DNA from: Burkholderiales bacterium
GTDB lineage: Bacteria > Pseudomonadota > Gammaproteobacteria > Burkholderiales > Burkholderiaceae_C
Reading direction: 5' to 3'
Length of the DNA: 64,000 nucleotides
NCBI GenBank assembly: GCA_016192425.1
Contig: JACPUE010000028.1
Location: 1-64,000 of the forward strand
Shown here: in pieces, positions 17,698 to 28,884 of the stretch
Layout: the number at the start of each line of letters is the position of its first letter
Numbering within the stretch: position 1 is the first letter of the stretch
Made by a program: the position numbers and the translations under genes
The notes under the pieces: model-generated
Database searches by the model: none
Seen by the model: the letters and a program-made list of their open reading frames with translations, nothing else
What the model was told of the DNA's origin: nothing

Positions 17698-17803
17698 CTA
17701 CCGCTGCTCCCCATCCTGGGGGGCGGCATGAGATCTGTCGGCTCTGGGCACTGAGCCGCCCCGTCTGGTGCGCAGGCTCAAGCGCCGCGCACAAACCTGG
17801 AAC

Positions 17804-18424
17804 TCAAGAAACCACCGGCACCGTATCGGCAAAGCTGGCGCGCTGCGCGAGCTTGTCCATGAGTTTGGCCAGGTTGGGGTATTCGGCACGCCAGCCGATG
17901 TCGGGGAAGCGGAACTCCAGCCAGCCCAGCGCGCAGCCCACGGCAATGTCGGACAGGCTCAGGTGGATGCCGCTGCAAAAGGGCTTGTCGCCCAGGCCCT
18001 GCGCCATGGCCTTGAGGCTGGCGTGCACCTTGTCCATCTGCCGGTCGATCCAGGCCTGGCTGCGCTCGCTGGTCTTGCGGCCTTCGAAGGTGTTTTCCAG
18101 GCGCACCAGGATGGCGGCGTCGAGCAGGCCATCGGCCAGCGCTTCCCAGGTCTTGACTTCAGCGCGCTCGCGGCCGGTGGACGGAATCAGCTTGCCCACG
18201 GGGGAAAGGGTGTCGAGGTATTCCACGATCACGCGCGAATCGAAAACGGCCTCGCCCCCCTCCATGATCAGGCAAGGGACCTTGCCCAGCGGGTTGGAGG
18301 CGGCGATCCTGGTATCGCCTGCCCAGACGTTTTCCAGCAGGAACTGGTAGTCGAGCTTCTTTTCCGCCATCACGATGCGCACTTTGCGCACATAGGGGCT
18401 GGTGGTGGATCCGATCAGTTTCAT
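17804..18424 (-). CDS. Glutathione S-transferase family protein
   Basis: 206 residues. The N-terminal thioredoxin-like domain has the glutathione-site pattern STTSPYVRKVRIVMAEK, NPLGKVPCLIMEGGEAVFDSRVIVEYLD (cis-Pro and the EAVFDSR glutathione contact). The C-terminal helical domain has LSLSDIAVGCALGWLEFRFPDIGWR. It is closest to the YibF-like/stringent-starvation-type bacterial GSTs. It is divergent from purB with 115 bases between starts. The substrate is unknown. Confidence 0.88.
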   Translation of the reverse strand: MKLIGSTTSPYVRKVRIVMAEKKLDYQFLLENVWAGDTRIAASNPLGKVPCLIMEGGEAVFDSRVIVEYLDTLSPVGKLIPSTGRERAEVKTWEALADGLLDAAILVRLENTFEGRKTSERSQAWIDRQMDKVHASLKAMAQGLGDKPFCSGIHLSLSDIAVGCALGWLEFRFPDIGWRAEYPNLAKLMDKLAQRASFADTVPVVS

Positions 18425-18503
18425 GGTTCTGCTTGAAAGAGCGTCAGGGCATTCCGGGATGCCGGGCCGCTGATTCTATCGGCAGCCGCCCACATCCACC
18501 TGA

Positions 18504-19919
<1,416 letters not shown>

Positions 19920-19969
19920 CGCATTGGCTTCTGACCGTGCCGGAGGAGCTTGTCTGCCCCACCGATAAT

Positions 19970-20006
19970 TTATACAAATTGAATATTATTTCTTCTGTTT
20001 GTATAA
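19970..20006. promoter_or_regulatory. AT-rich inverted repeat before the DUF4143 ATPase gene
   Basis: TTATACAAA (19970-19978) is mirrored by TTTGTATAA (19998-20006), separated by 19 AT-rich bases and ending 6 bases before the ATG. The composition contrasts sharply with the GC-rich surroundings. It may be a promoter/operator that came with the gene. Confidence 0.4.
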
Positions 20007-20012
20007 TTTTGC

Positions 20013-21200
20013 ATGCTTGAGCGGCAGCTTTCCTCCACCCTGCAGCGTTTGGCGCACACCTTTCCGGTACTAGCTATGACCGGGCCGCGCCAGTCGGGCA
20101 AAACCACGCTGGCGCGCGCTTTGTTTGCCGACAAGCCCTATGTCAGCCTGGAAGACCCGATAGAGCGCGGGTTTGCCGAAGAAGATCCGCGTGGATTTCT
20201 GGCCCGCTTTCGCAACGGGGCCGTGTTCGACGAGGCCCAGCGATGGCCCGCACTGTTCTCTCATCTGCAAGGCATGGTGGATACTGATCGTGCGCCAGGC
20301 CGCTTCATCCTGACAGGATCGCAGCAGTTTGGATTGCTGGCGGGAGTCACCCAATCGCTGGCTGGCCGCGTGGGCATGACCCGCCTGCTGCCCCTGTCCG
20401 CCGCCGAACTGGCAGGTGTGGCCGATGGCTCGCTGGCACTGGACACCTTGCTGTGGCGAGGCAGTTACCCCGCCTTGCACACCCAGGCCGTATCCCCCGG
20501 TGACTGGTTTGCCAGTTATGTCGCCACCTACCTGGAACGCGACGTGCGCCAGGTGCTGCGCGTACAAAACCTGTCTGTCTTCCAGCGCTTCATGCGCCTG
20601 TGCGCCGGAAGGTGCGGGCAACTGCTCAATCTCCATGCGCTGGCCGACGAAGCGGGCATCACCCACACCACCGCGCGCGCCTGGCTCTCGGTGCTCGAAT
20701 CCAGCGACGTGGTGTTCTTGTTACCCCCTTACCATCGCAATTTTGGTAAGCGGCTGGTCAAGACACCCAAGCTGTATTTTCTGGACACCGGCCTGGCCTG
20801 CTGGCTGCTGGGCATACGCAGCGCCGACATGCTGCCCTTGCACCCACTGCGCGGTGCGCTGTTTGAAAACTGGGTCGTTACCGAGCACCTCAAGGCACGC
20901 TGCAACGCAGGGCAGGCAGCCGACCTGTATTTCTGGCGCGACAACAATGGGGTGGAGGCCGATCTGCTATTCGAAGCGCACGGCAAGCTGCAAACCATCG
21001 AGATCAAATCCGGACAGACCCCCACCAGCGACTACATCCGTGCGGGCCAGAAGTCGGCACGCTTCGCCCAGGACGAGGCCTTGCCTCCGAGGCTGATCTA
21101 TGGGGGGGATTCGTCCTTCGAGCGCGGCGGCGTACAAGTGCGCAGCTGGCGCGCAATGGCCCGGCCCGACCTCTTTGCCGCGCCCATCCAAGCCTCCTGA
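20013..21200 (+). CDS. AAA-type ATPase with DUF4143 domain
   Basis: 395 residues. The Walker A motif is GPRQSGKTT (about residues 24-32) and Walker B is GAVFDEAQRWP; ILTGSQQFGL is the sensor-1-like strand. The C-terminal DUF4143 part has ARAWLSVLESSDVVFLLPPY, KLYFLDTGLACWLLGI, LFENWVVTEHLK and a nuclease-like FWRDNNGVEADLLFE...TIEIKSG. The C-terminal fold resembles PD-(D/E)XK nucleases, with the D...E-x-K residues present. The cellular role of this common, patchily distributed family is not settled. It appears as a single gene with AT-rich upstream DNA, suggesting acquisition by transfer between purB and yaeQ. Confidence 0.85.
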   Translation: MLERQLSSTLQRLAHTFPVLAMTGPRQSGKTTLARALFADKPYVSLEDPIERGFAEEDPRGFLARFRNGAVFDEAQRWPALFSHLQGMVDTDRAPGRFILTGSQQFGLLAGVTQSLAGRVGMTRLLPLSAAELAGVADGSLALDTLLWRGSYPALHTQAVSPGDWFASYVATYLERDVRQVLRVQNLSVFQRFMRLCAGRCGQLLNLHALADEAGITHTTARAWLSVLESSDVVFLLPPYHRNFGKRLVKTPKLYFLDTGLACWLLGIRSADMLPLHPLRGALFENWVVTEHLKARCNAGQAADLYFWRDNNGVEADLLFEAHGKLQTIEIKSGQTPTSDYIRAGQKSARFAQDEALPPRLIYGGDSSFERGGVQVRSWRAMARPDLFAAPIQAS

Positions 21201-21224
21201 CACCCATTCATCACCAAGCATTGC

Positions 21225-21785
21225 ATGGCCCTCAAATCCACCATCTTCAAGGCGAACCTCGCGATCGCCGACATCGACCACGGCTACTACGCCGACCACG
21301 CACTCACCCTGGCGCGCCACCCCAGCGAGACCGACGAGCGCATGATGGTGCGGCTGGCGGCGCTGGCGCTGGCCGCGCACCAGCTCAACGACCTGTGCAA
21401 CGGCGATGGCACCTTGGCCTTTGGCGCGGGCCTGTCGGACCCGGACGACCCCGATGCCTCGCTCACCGACTTCACGGGCCGCAAGCGTGTCTGGATCGAA
21501 GTCGGCCAGCCCGAGGACAAGCCCCTGGCCAAGGCCTGCAGCAAAGCCGACGCGGTGATCGTCTATTGCTTCCACCACGCCGCCGAGGTGTGGTGGAAGG
21601 GCATTGAATCCAAGCTCTCGCGCCTGGACCGGCTGCAGGTCTGGCGTATTCCCACCGAGGCATCCCAGGCCCTGGCGCAGCTTGCCGAGCGCAGCATGCA
21701 GTTGCAAGCCACGGTGCAGGAAGGCGCGCTCACCCTGAGCAGCGCCCTGGGCAGCGTGCACCTGGAGCCGGTGCGCTGGAAGTAG
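21225..21785 (+). CDS. yaeQ: YaeQ family protein
   Basis: 186 residues, matching the YaeQ family (about 180). Features are MALKSTIFKANLAIADIDHGYY, RHPSETDERMMVRLAALAL, VWIEVGQPEDKPLAKAC and the C-terminal WRIPTEASQALAQLA. YaeQ folds like a PD-(D/E)XK-type nuclease, and E. coli YaeQ was linked to suppression of RfaH loss. The biochemical activity is not established. It starts 24 bases after the DUF4143 gene. Confidence 0.9.
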   Translation: MALKSTIFKANLAIADIDHGYYADHALTLARHPSETDERMMVRLAALALAAHQLNDLCNGDGTLAFGAGLSDPDDPDASLTDFTGRKRVWIEVGQPEDKPLAKACSKADAVIVYCFHHAAEVWWKGIESKLSRLDRLQVWRIPTEASQALAQLAERSMQLQATVQEGALTLSSALGSVHLEPVRWK

Positions 21786-21837
21786 GCCCTTGCCCCCCCT
21801 GGAGGGCCCTACGGCATTTACCCGGAGATAATGGCGC

Positions 21838-21962
21838 CTGAAGGGGAGTAGCTCCGATCCCGCATCGCCTGGCAGCGCGGGGATCGGCAGGTCGTCAACA
21901 CGGTGCCACGCACCCGGCCTGCCGGGGCACTGTCGTCCAGACGGTGCCGGGCAAGACCTTCG
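21838..21962 (+). promoter_or_regulatory. yybP-ykoY (manganese) riboswitch upstream of terC
   Basis: The 5' signature AAGGGGAGTAGC (from 21841) is followed by stem-loops, then GTCGTCAACACGGTG, GGGCACTGTCGTCC, and a closing GGGCAAGACCTT. These are the hallmarks of the yybP-ykoY element, which senses Mn2+ and usually turns on export genes. It lies in the leader of a TerC-family gene, a standard target. The start codon is about 58 bases beyond the element. Confidence 0.85.
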
Positions 21963-22019
21963 CCCCCAGCCATGCCTGGCGGGTTTTCGTCCCCTTTCTG
22001 CCTTTTCCCGAGATCCACC

Positions 22020-22754
22020 ATGGAACAATTTCTGACCCCAGAGTTCTGGGTCGCCGTCGGTCAGATCATCATGATCGACATTCTTCTGGGCGGCGACAAC
22101 GCTGTCGTCATTGCCCTGGCCTGCCGCAAGCTGCCGGTGCACCAACGCACCAAGGGCATTCTGTGGGGCACCGCCGGTGCCATCGCCTTGCGCGTGGTGC
22201 TGATTTTCTTTGCACTCACGCTGCTGGCCTTCCCCTTCCTCAAGCTTGCGGGCGCTGCGCTGTTGATGTGGATTGGCGTCAAGCTGCTGGCTCCCGACCC
22301 GGAAGATGAGCACGGCAACATCCAGGCCAGCGACAAGCTGCTGGCAGCCATCAAGACCATCATCGTGGCAGACTTGGTGATGAGTATCGACAACGTGATC
22401 GCCATCGCCGGTGCAGCGCAGGGCGCGTCGAACCACCACCAGATGCCGTTGGTGGTCTTCGGTCTGTTGGTGAGCATTCCCATCATCGTGTGGGGCAGCC
22501 AACTGGTCATCAAGCTCATGGACCGCTTCCCCGTCATCATCACGCTCGGTGGCATGCTGCTGGGCTGGATTGCGGGCACCATGGCCGTGTCGGATCCCGC
22601 ACTGGTCAACCCCGAAACCCTGCCCTGGATGCCCAAGATCACCCCCGTGGACGAGGCGCTGAAATACGGCGCAGGCGTAGCCGGTGCCCTGCTGGTGCTG
22701 GCGCTGGGCAAGTGGATGCTGGCACGCCAGCAGGGCGCAGCGGCTGCTTCCTGA
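22020..22754 (+). CDS. TerC family membrane protein, probable Mn2+ exporter
   Basis: 244 residues with about seven membrane helices. The TerC motifs DILLGGDNAVVIALA (about 21-35) and ADLVMSIDNVIAIAG (about 118-132) supply the conserved intramembrane Asp residues. Members controlled by the yybP-ykoY riboswitch export Mn2+ or help metalate exoenzymes. I chose the ATG at 22020, immediately after the riboswitch; the frame runs further upstream but through the aptamer. The downstream small membrane protein starts 25 bases later and may be cotranscribed. Confidence 0.88.
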   Translation: MEQFLTPEFWVAVGQIIMIDILLGGDNAVVIALACRKLPVHQRTKGILWGTAGAIALRVVLIFFALTLLAFPFLKLAGAALLMWIGVKLLAPDPEDEHGNIQASDKLLAAIKTIIVADLVMSIDNVIAIAGAAQGASNHHQMPLVVFGLLVSIPIIVWGSQLVIKLMDRFPVIITLGGMLLGWIAGTMAVSDPALVNPETLPWMPKITPVDEALKYGAGVAGALLVLALGKWMLARQQGAAAAS

Positions 22755-22779
22755 CACGCAATTGCGCTATGCTGGCACC

Positions 22780-23133
22780 ATGAAACTCCTTGCCAAATGG
22801 CTGCTCAGCGCCTGCGCTCTGCTGTTTGTAGCCTATATCTACAACGGCGTACAGGTGCAGAGCTTTCCCTCGGCACTGCTCGCAGCCTTTGTCATCGGGC
22901 TGTTCAATGTGGTGCTGCGGCCCTTGCTGGTACTGCTGACGCTGCCCGTCACCATCGTCACGCTGGGGCTGTTCCTGTTCGTCATCAACGCGCTGATGTT
23001 CTGGGCGGCCGCGGGCGTGCTCGACGGCTTCCACGTCAACGGTTTTGGTGCGGCATTGCTGGGCTCGCTGATCTACTCGATGCTGGGCCTGCTGATCGAG
23101 TCAGCGCTCGGCGACCTGTTCTCTAAGCAGTGA
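22780..23133 (+). CDS. Phage holin family (DUF360) small membrane protein
   Basis: 117 residues with four hydrophobic helices and the family pattern FVIGLFNVVLRPLLVLLTLPVTIVTLGLFLFVINALMFW. This family carries the Pfam name of a mycobacterial phage holin but is chromosomal and widespread; a lytic role is unlikely. I chose the ATG at 22780 because it places the first helix at the N-terminus. The last 33 bases overlap the 3' end of the convergent M48 protease gene. Confidence 0.82.
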   Translation: MKLLAKWLLSACALLFVAYIYNGVQVQSFPSALLAAFVIGLFNVVLRPLLVLLTLPVTIVTLGLFLFVINALMFWAAAGVLDGFHVNGFGAALLGSLIYSMLGLLIESALGDLFSKQ

Positions 23134-24705
23134 TTCCACGGCACGCAGCCGCGTGTCGATGATCGAAGCCTCCACAAAATCGGCCGCCGTGGTGCTGCGG
23201 CGCGCCAGGTCTTGCCCGGCCTTGAAACGGTCTACCGCCGCGGCGTAGTCGTAGCGCGCAGCATGGGCCTCGGCTTCGGCGCGCACGGCACGCAGCAGCA
23301 GTCCCTGGGCCTGCCATATTTGGCCCAGTTGCAGCCAGGCGCCCGCATCGCGCGGGTGCAAGGCCAGCCAGGTTTGCAAGGCCTCGGCCTGGCTTGCACG
23401 GGCGGTGTCAGGCATGGAGTTCTTGGCGCCTGCCTGCAGCAGCGCCTGACCACGCAGCAGCAATTCAGGCCGCGTGCTGGGTTTCTGCGGCAGCAGGCGC
23501 AGGGTGGTGCCGGTGTCGCCACTGGCCAAAGCCAATTCTGCAGCCAGCAGCCCCACCTGGCGCCGCGCCACTGCATCGCCCTGCACTGCCTGTTCCAGGC
23601 GGGGCAGCAGGCTGCGTGCCTGGGGCGCATCGTGCAAGCTGCTGGCGGCCAGTGCGGCAGCGTACAGGGCGGCTCCCCGACGGTGCGCCGGCAGGTCGGC
23701 AAAGCCACTGGCCTGGGGCTCGGCCATCCATTGGCGCAGGATATCGACCCCTGGGCGCGAGAGCACGCGCGCACGCGCCGCCATCAGGGCGTGTTCCAGC
23801 GTGGGCTGCGCCTGCGCGCTGCCGGCGGGCAGGCGCGCCTGCATGTCGGCCTGGCGCTGTGTGGTCAGTGGGTGGCTGCGCAGGTAGGGCCAGGAGCCGT
23901 TGTCATTGAGCCGGTTCGCCTGCTGGAGCTTGTCGAACATGGCGACAAAGCCCTGGGGCACAAATCCGGCACCGTCCATCAAGCCAAAGCCCACGCGATC
24001 GGCCTCACGCTCCATGTCGCGCGAGAAGTTGAGCTGGTTTTGGATGGCCAGCGCCTGCCCACCCACGGCCAGGGCCTGCGCGGCGCCAGGGTTCTTGCTG
24101 GCGGCCAGTACCGCCAAAATCATGCTGCCAAGCAACAAAGGCGTCTGCTTGCCTTGCTGTGCCACCAGGCGGGCGATATGGCGTTGCGTCACATGGCTAA
24201 GCTCATGCGCCAGCACCGAGGCCAGCTCATCACGGCTGGCGGTCACACCAATCAGGCCCAGGTGCACGCCCAGGTAGCCCCCAGGCAGTGCAAACGCATT
24301 GACACTGCGATCACGGCCCAGCAATACCTCCCAGGCAAAGCGTTCGTCCAGTTCGGAGGAAAGCTCCCCCTGGGCGCGGGCTGCAGCCAGCAGGTTCTGC
24401 CACAGAGCCTGCACATACTCACCCAGCACAGGGTCATCGAGGTAGTCGGGATCGCGGTAGAGCTGCCGCGCAATGCCGTCGCCCAGGCGCCGCTCGACAC
24501 TGGTGGTCAATTCGGCTCCATCACCCAAAGTGGGCAGACGATTTTGGGCATGCACCGGCAGGGGCGCCAACACGCCATTTGCTATAAAAACAATAGCTGC
24601 CAGCGATTGTAAACATTGCGCAAAAGGCCGTTTTTTATCTGAGATTGCCGGATACCCTGCCACCAGGGCGTGGGTGCCGGTACGGAGGAACGAGGGGGTA
24701 CGCAT
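23101..24705 (-). CDS. M48 family metalloprotease with TPR-like C-terminus (BepA-like)
   Basis: 534 residues, close to E. coli BepA (about 487) plus a longer N-terminus. The signal sequence core is [20 protein letters not shown]. The zinc motif is HELSH in [14 protein letters not shown] (His-His), with the third ligand Glu in [13 protein letters not shown]. The C-terminal 250 residues are alpha-helical, of TPR type. BepA degrades or chaperones misassembled outer-membrane proteins such as LptD. The hydrophobic core of the signal sequence is encoded by a copy of the dispersed repeat at 24578-24612. Its 3' end overlaps the convergent holin-like gene. Confidence 0.87.
   Translation of the reverse strand: MRTPSFLRTGTHALVAGYPAISDKKRPFAQCLQSLAAIVFIANGVLAPLPVHAQNRLPTLGDGAELTTSVERRLGDGIARQLYRDPDYLDDPVLGEYVQALWQNLLAAARAQGELSSELDERFAWEVLLGRDRSVNAFALPGGYLGVHLGLIGVTASRDELASVLAHELSHVTQRHIARLVAQQGKQTPLLLGSMILAVLAASKNPGAAQALAVGGQALAIQNQLNFSRDMEREADRVGFGLMDGAGFVPQGFVAMFDKLQQANRLNDNGSWPYLRSHPLTTQRQADMQARLPAGSAQAQPTLEHALMAARARVLSRPGVDILRQWMAEPQASGFADLPAHRRGAALYAAALAASSLHDAPQARSLLPRLEQAVQGDAVARRQVGLLAAELALASGDTGTTLRLLPQKPSTRPELLLRGQALLQAGAKNSMPDTARASQAEALQTWLALHPRDAGAWLQLGQIWQAQGLLLRAVRAEAEAHAARYDYAAAVDRFKAGQDLARRSTTAADFVEASIIDTRLRAVESLLREQVAER
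24578..24612 (+). repeat. Dispersed ATAGCTG-type repeat inside the M48 protease signal sequence
   Basis: GCTATAAAAACAATAGCTGCCAGCG-type sequence, core ATAGCTGCCAGCG as in the copies at 54250 and 60656. Read on the minus strand it encodes [11 protein letters not shown], the hydrophobic core of the protease signal peptide. Confidence 0.65.
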
Positions 24706-24759
24706 GGCCGTATGATGCCCTGTCTTGCCAAAGTTTCCGCCTGTGTCGCAGCTTTACCT

Positions 24760-25248
24760 ATGAACCCACTCACGCACTTCGACGCCCAAGGCCAGGCCCA
24801 CATGGTGGATGTAGCCGCCAAGGCCGCCACCCACCGCGTTGCCGTGGCCAGCGGCCGCATCGAAATGTTGCCCGCCACGCTGGCGCTCATCGAGGCTGGC
24901 AATGCCAAGAAAGGCGACGTGCTGGGCATTGCCCGCATTGCAGGCATTCAAGCCGCCAAGAAGACCAGCGATCTCATCCCCCTGTGCCATCCCTTGGCGC
25001 TGACCCGTGTGGCACTGGACTTTGCCCCCGCCAGCGCCCAATACCCCGGCGCTACCGGCATTGCCTGCACGGCCACTGTGGAAACCGTGGGCCCCACCGG
25101 GGTGGAAATGGAAGCGCTCACCGCCGTGCAGGTGGCCCTGCTCACCATCTACGACATGTGCAAGGCAGCAGACCGCGGCATGTCCATCCACGACGTGCGC
25201 GTGCTGGAAAAGCACGGGGGCAAGTCGGGGAGCTATGTGGCGGACTGA
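24760..25248 (+). CDS. moaC: Cyclic pyranopterin monophosphate synthase
   Basis: 162 residues, normal for MoaC, the second enzyme of molybdenum cofactor synthesis. It converts the 3',8-cyclo-dihydro-GTP made by MoaA into cyclic pyranopterin monophosphate. Diagnostic stretches are [52 protein letters not shown] and [12 protein letters not shown]. The ATG at 24760 begins [15 protein letters not shown], the usual family start; the frame is open upstream without a plausible start. It stands alone, divergent from the protease gene. Confidence 0.95.
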   Translation: MNPLTHFDAQGQAHMVDVAAKAATHRVAVASGRIEMLPATLALIEAGNAKKGDVLGIARIAGIQAAKKTSDLIPLCHPLALTRVALDFAPASAQYPGATGIACTATVETVGPTGVEMEALTAVQVALLTIYDMCKAADRGMSIHDVRVLEKHGGKSGSYVAD

Positions 25249-25308
25249 TGCGCGATGCTCCTTGCCAGGCGCAGACTGCTACCATGACCACCTACCCCGG
25301 AGCGAGCC

Positions 25309-25917
25309 ATGTCCCTACCCGCACCGCAGTCGGCTTTTGATGCCCAGGCCTACCTCGCCTGGGAGGCCGAGCAAAGCACCAAGCACGAGTACCACGACGG
25401 TGAAGTATTTGCGATGGCGGGCGCTTCTGACGCCCATGTGACCGTAGCGCTGAACATTGCCATGGCCCTGCGCAACCACCTGCGCGGCAGCCCCTGCAGC
25501 GTGTTCATCTCTGACATGAAGCTGCGCGTGGAAGAAGACAACGCATTTTTCTACCCCGACGTCTTCGTCACCTGCGCCGACGACGACCGTGGGCAAAGCC
25601 ATAGCAAAAGCGCCCCCGTGCTGGTGGTGGAAGTACTGTCCCCCGCCACCAGCGCCTACGACCGGGGCGCCAAGTTTGCCGCCTACCGCAAACTGCCCAC
25701 GCTGCGCGAATACGCCCTGATCGACCCCGAGCGCCTGAGCGTGGATCTGTTTCGCCGCGAAGGCGACAGCAAGCGCTGGGTGCTGCACCCCATTGAGGCG
25801 GGCGGCCACGTCGAATGGGCCAGCGTGGGCCTGCAAGTGCCGCTGGAGGCACTGTACGAAGACGTGCCCTTGACGCCAGGGCCGCCGCAACCGCACCCGG
25901 TGACTGACCAGGCATAA
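25309..25917 (+). CDS. Uma2 family (DUF820) PD-(D/E)XK-like protein
   Basis: 202 residues. YLAWEAEQSTKHEYHDGEVFAMAGAS, FISDMKLRV...FFYPDVFVTCA and APVLVVEVLSPATSAYDRGAKFAAYRKLPTLREYALIDPE follow the Uma2/DUF820 pattern; the acidic residues and the E-V-L pattern of the nuclease-like core are present. The family is predicted to be a restriction-type endonuclease fold, often present in many copies in cyanobacteria, with unknown function. It is a single gene whose stop lies one base before the 3' end of the convergent pglL-like gene. Confidence 0.85.
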   Translation: MSLPAPQSAFDAQAYLAWEAEQSTKHEYHDGEVFAMAGASDAHVTVALNIAMALRNHLRGSPCSVFISDMKLRVEEDNAFFYPDVFVTCADDDRGQSHSKSAPVLVVEVLSPATSAYDRGAKFAAYRKLPTLREYALIDPERLSVDLFRREGDSKRWVLHPIEAGGHVEWASVGLQVPLEALYEDVPLTPGPPQPHPVTDQA

Positions 25918-25918
25918 G

Positions 25919-27454
25919 CTATTCGCCCGACATCCCGTTCTTCTTCTGCCAGCGCTCATGGTCTTTGGGGTACGCCGCCCGGTAGCGCTGCAGGTGAAAC
26001 GCGGCTTCGTCGTCAAGGCCCAGCAGCGTGGCGCTTTCAATCAGGCGCTCAATGACACGGGGCTCCGGCGAATAATGCAGCATGCTCAAGGCCAGCGCAT
26101 GGACTTGCGGTGCTGTCTCGCGGTTGACCGGCATGGTGGTCAACTCTGCGAAACCAATGGCATCCTTGAAGACCCAGCTGCCATGCAACTGTGCCAAGGG
26201 GTTGTCGCGCATGGAGGGCATGCGCTGCGCTACCGGGGTGTAGATCTGGCTGACACGGTGGTATTGCCAACCCAGAGCAGCCCACAGCACCAAGCCCGAC
26301 ACCCCCACCAGCGCCCACCCCCCCAAGGGAACCCGCCGCACTGCACGCACTGCAAAATCCACCCCCGGACCGCGCCACAGCAATGCCAGCGCCCACAGCG
26401 TAACAAGCTGGAACGGCCCATACCACAACGGAAACTCCAGCATGCTGTGCAGCCCCACCACCGCCAGAATGCCCCAGGCAAACTGGCGCACCGGGTCGGT
26501 TTCGGCCCAGGGGCGCGCACGCCACACCCACAGAGCAACCAGGCCGCAAGCCAGCAACGCCACGGGAAGGCCCAGCTCCACCGCCAAGTGCAAAGGCAGA
26601 TTGTGGGCATTGTCCAGCAACACACAAAAGCGCGTGCCTGGAAACAAGGTGATGTAGTGGGCATAGTCCAACTCACCCCAGCCCCAGCCCGTCCAAGGCT
26701 TTTGCAAAATCAGATGCCACACATTGGCCCACAACACACTGCGGCTGGTACAACCCGGCGCCTCGCCAAAACGGCCCCACAGACTCTCTGCCTGGAAACC
26801 TGTCCACTGCAGCAGCATCTCCGGCAGCAGCCAGGCCGCCCAACCGTACAGCAGCAAACCCGCCAAAGCCAAGCCCAGAGGCAGCAGCCCCCAGGTAGAG
26901 CGCCACAGAAACAGCAGCACACACAAGACCAACCACTGCGCCAACCCCGTACGCGACGCCGTGGCTGCACTGCCCACGGCCAACAGGGCCAGCGCCCAAG
27001 CCAAGAACAAACCCAGGCCCACCGCAAGCCAAGGCATTGGACTTTGCCGCCCCCCCTCGCCCCGATCCCCCAAGCCCCGGACTGACTGCGCCACCACCCA
27101 CCATAGCGCCCACAGGCCCAGGCTTAGGAGCGACGCCTGCTGGTTGCGCTGGCGCAACTGGCCCATGGCTACGCCGGGCTGCGACGGGTGGATCCAGTCG
27201 CTGACTACGGGTGCGATGCCAAAGTACTGAACGATACCAATGGCGCTTGCGAGCAAAGAGGCGAGCAGCAGGCCGGAGGCGCATTGCGTGGCCAAGTCTC
27301 GTCTGTTTTCAACGCACCCGATCCACGCGCCTTTCCACATCAGAAACCAAGCTACGCTCGCACAAAGCCAAGTCGCCATCAGGGGCCAAAAATTGGTAAG
27401 TGGAGGACGAGTAAAAAAGAACAAATAAGACAACGCCAAGGCAAATGCTGGCAT
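25919..27454 (-). CDS. PglL-type O-oligosaccharyltransferase (Wzy_C / O-antigen ligase superfamily)
   Basis: 511-residue membrane protein with about 11-12 helices. [20 protein letters not shown] matches the PglL signature region. The large periplasmic loop holds [19 protein letters not shown], including the His that is essential in Neisseria PglL. The final part [19 protein letters not shown] is also PglL-like, followed by a soluble Wzy_C-type tail. Such enzymes move a lipid-linked glycan onto Ser/Thr of pilins and other periplasmic proteins. The start at 27454 is the first start codon after an in-frame stop. It is divergent from the sugar dehydrogenase gene. Lower GC than the flanking housekeeping genes. 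Confidence 0.82.
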   Translation of the reverse strand: MPAFALALSYLFFFTRPPLTNFWPLMATWLCASVAWFLMWKGAWIGCVENRRDLATQCASGLLLASLLASAIGIVQYFGIAPVVSDWIHPSQPGVAMGQLRQRNQQASLLSLGLWALWWVVAQSVRGLGDRGEGGRQSPMPWLAVGLGLFLAWALALLAVGSAATASRTGLAQWLVLCVLLFLWRSTWGLLPLGLALAGLLLYGWAAWLLPEMLLQWTGFQAESLWGRFGEAPGCTSRSVLWANVWHLILQKPWTGWGWGELDYAHYITLFPGTRFCVLLDNAHNLPLHLAVELGLPVALLACGLVALWVWRARPWAETDPVRQFAWGILAVVGLHSMLEFPLWYGPFQLVTLWALALLWRGPGVDFAVRAVRRVPLGGWALVGVSGLVLWAALGWQYHRVSQIYTPVAQRMPSMRDNPLAQLHGSWVFKDAIGFAELTTMPVNRETAPQVHALALSMLHYSPEPRVIERLIESATLLGLDDEAAFHLQRYRAAYPKDHERWQKKNGMSGE

Positions 27455-27552
27455 GTTGCAGATCCTGCAGAAATGATCGAGCGCCGTTTCCCATTCACCT
27501 AACGGTCATGCACAATGCAGTTAGGCCAATTGTCATTTTATGGTTCTTCTGC

Positions 27553-28884
27553 ATGTCATCTCTTCTAACAGGTAACACTCCACTGCAACAACTTGCTCAA
27601 CGCATTTCCAGCAAGCAGGCTGTGGTTGGCATTTTCGGGTTGGGCTACGTTGGTCTACCTTTGGCACTGCGCTTTGCCGAAGTGGGCCTCAAGGTTATTG
27701 GCTTTGATATTGACCAAGCCAAGGTTCAACAGCTGAATGCCAGCGGCAGCTACATCGAACGGATTGCTCCTCAGAGTGTGCAGCGTGCTCTAGACCTTGG
27801 TTTCGAAGCGACGACTGATTTTTCTCGCAGCACAGAACTTGATGCACTCATCATCTGTGTGCCCACTCCATTGGACGCACATCGCGAGCCTGACCTCAGC
27901 TTCATCATCGCCACCATCGATGCCGCGCTGCCGCACATGCATGTTGGACAACTAGTGAGCCTGGAAAGCACGACATGGCCTGGCACAACCGAAGAAATTT
28001 TGGCCCCACGGATGGCTTTGCGTGGGCTCTCGCCGGGTCAGAATTGTGCCCTTGTTTTCTCACCTGAACGCGAAGATCCCGGCAACCCACATTTCGGCAC
28101 CAAGGACATTCCCAAGGTCATTGGAGGCAGCACCCAAAGCTGCCTCCAGCTTGGTTTGGCACTCTATCAGCACGCCATTCAAACCATGGTACCTGTCAGC
28201 AGCACCCGTGCTGCAGAAATGACCAAGCTGCTGGAGAACATCCACCGCAGCGTGAATATCGGTCTTGTCAACGAAATGAAGATCGTGGCCGACAAGATGG
28301 GTATCAATATCCATGAGGTGATCGCCGCGGCCGCAACCAAGCCCTTTGGTTTTGTTCCCTACAAACCAGGCCCTGGCCTGGGCGGGCACTGCATCCCCAT
28401 TGATCCGTTCTATCTAACCTGGAAGGCTCGCGAATACGGCGTCAACACTCGCTTCATCGAGTTGGCCGGGGAAATCAACCACTACATGCCACACTGGGTT
28501 GTCGGGAAAATCATGGATGCGCTCAATAACCGAGGGCGAGCGCTCAAAGGTTGCCGCATCCTTGTGCTGGGCCTTGCATACAAAAAGAACATCGACGACA
28601 CACGCGAATCACCCGCTGTTGAAATCATGGAGCTGCTCCAGTCCAAAGGTGCAGAAGTCGCCTACAGTGATCCACACGTGCCCATTTTTCCGCACAAGCG
28701 CAACTACCACTTCGACCTACACTCCGAGCCACTCACGCCTGAGAACATTTCTCGCTTCGACTGCTTGGTTCTGGCCACCGACCACGATGCCTTCAACTAC
28801 GATCTGCTGCTTGAACACGCATCGCTGATCATCGATACACGGGGGCGACTGGACTGGCTCCAACACACTGTTGTTCCGGCATGA
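27553..28884 (+). CDS. Nucleotide-sugar dehydrogenase (UDP-GlcNAc/GalNAc 6-dehydrogenase type)
   Basis: About 443 residues. The NAD-binding [20 protein letters not shown] starts near residue 25. [14 protein letters not shown] and [10 protein letters not shown] lie in the first domain. [18 protein letters not shown] and the catalytic Cys in [18 protein letters not shown] follow, then the C-terminal UDP-binding domain ([22 protein letters not shown]). The [10 protein letters not shown] and [13 protein letters not shown] stretches fit the WbpA/WbpO-like branch that oxidises UDP-HexNAc rather than UDP-glucose. It heads a four-gene rightward operon with ATGA overlap to the next gene. The ATG at 27553 is preferred to earlier in-frame starts because it gives the normal family N-terminus. 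Confidence 0.88.
   Translation: MSSLLTGNTPLQQLAQRISSKQAVVGIFGLGYVGLPLALRFAEVGLKVIGFDIDQAKVQQLNASGSYIERIAPQSVQRALDLGFEATTDFSRSTELDALIICVPTPLDAHREPDLSFIIATIDAALPHMHVGQLVSLESTTWPGTTEEILAPRMALRGLSPGQNCALVFSPEREDPGNPHFGTKDIPKVIGGSTQSCLQLGLALYQHAIQTMVPVSSTRAAEMTKLLENIHRSVNIGLVNEMKIVADKMGINIHEVIAAAATKPFGFVPYKPGPGLGGHCIPIDPFYLTWKAREYGVNTRFIELAGEINHYMPHWVVGKIMDALNNRGRALKGCRILVLGLAYKKNIDDTRESPAVEIMELLQSKGAEVAYSDPHVPIFPHKRNYHFDLHSEPLTPENISRFDCLVLATDHDAFNYDLLLEHASLIIDTRGRLDWLQHTVVPA

Noticed and set aside
17536-17754. 72-codon frame in the HD-GYP/GST gap
   Set aside because: It runs through the long stem and T-run of the candidate RNA, has no ribosome-binding site and no recognisable sequence.
22780-23133. 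Prophage signal from the holin family name
   Set aside because: No other phage genes are nearby; the family is a common chromosomal membrane protein.
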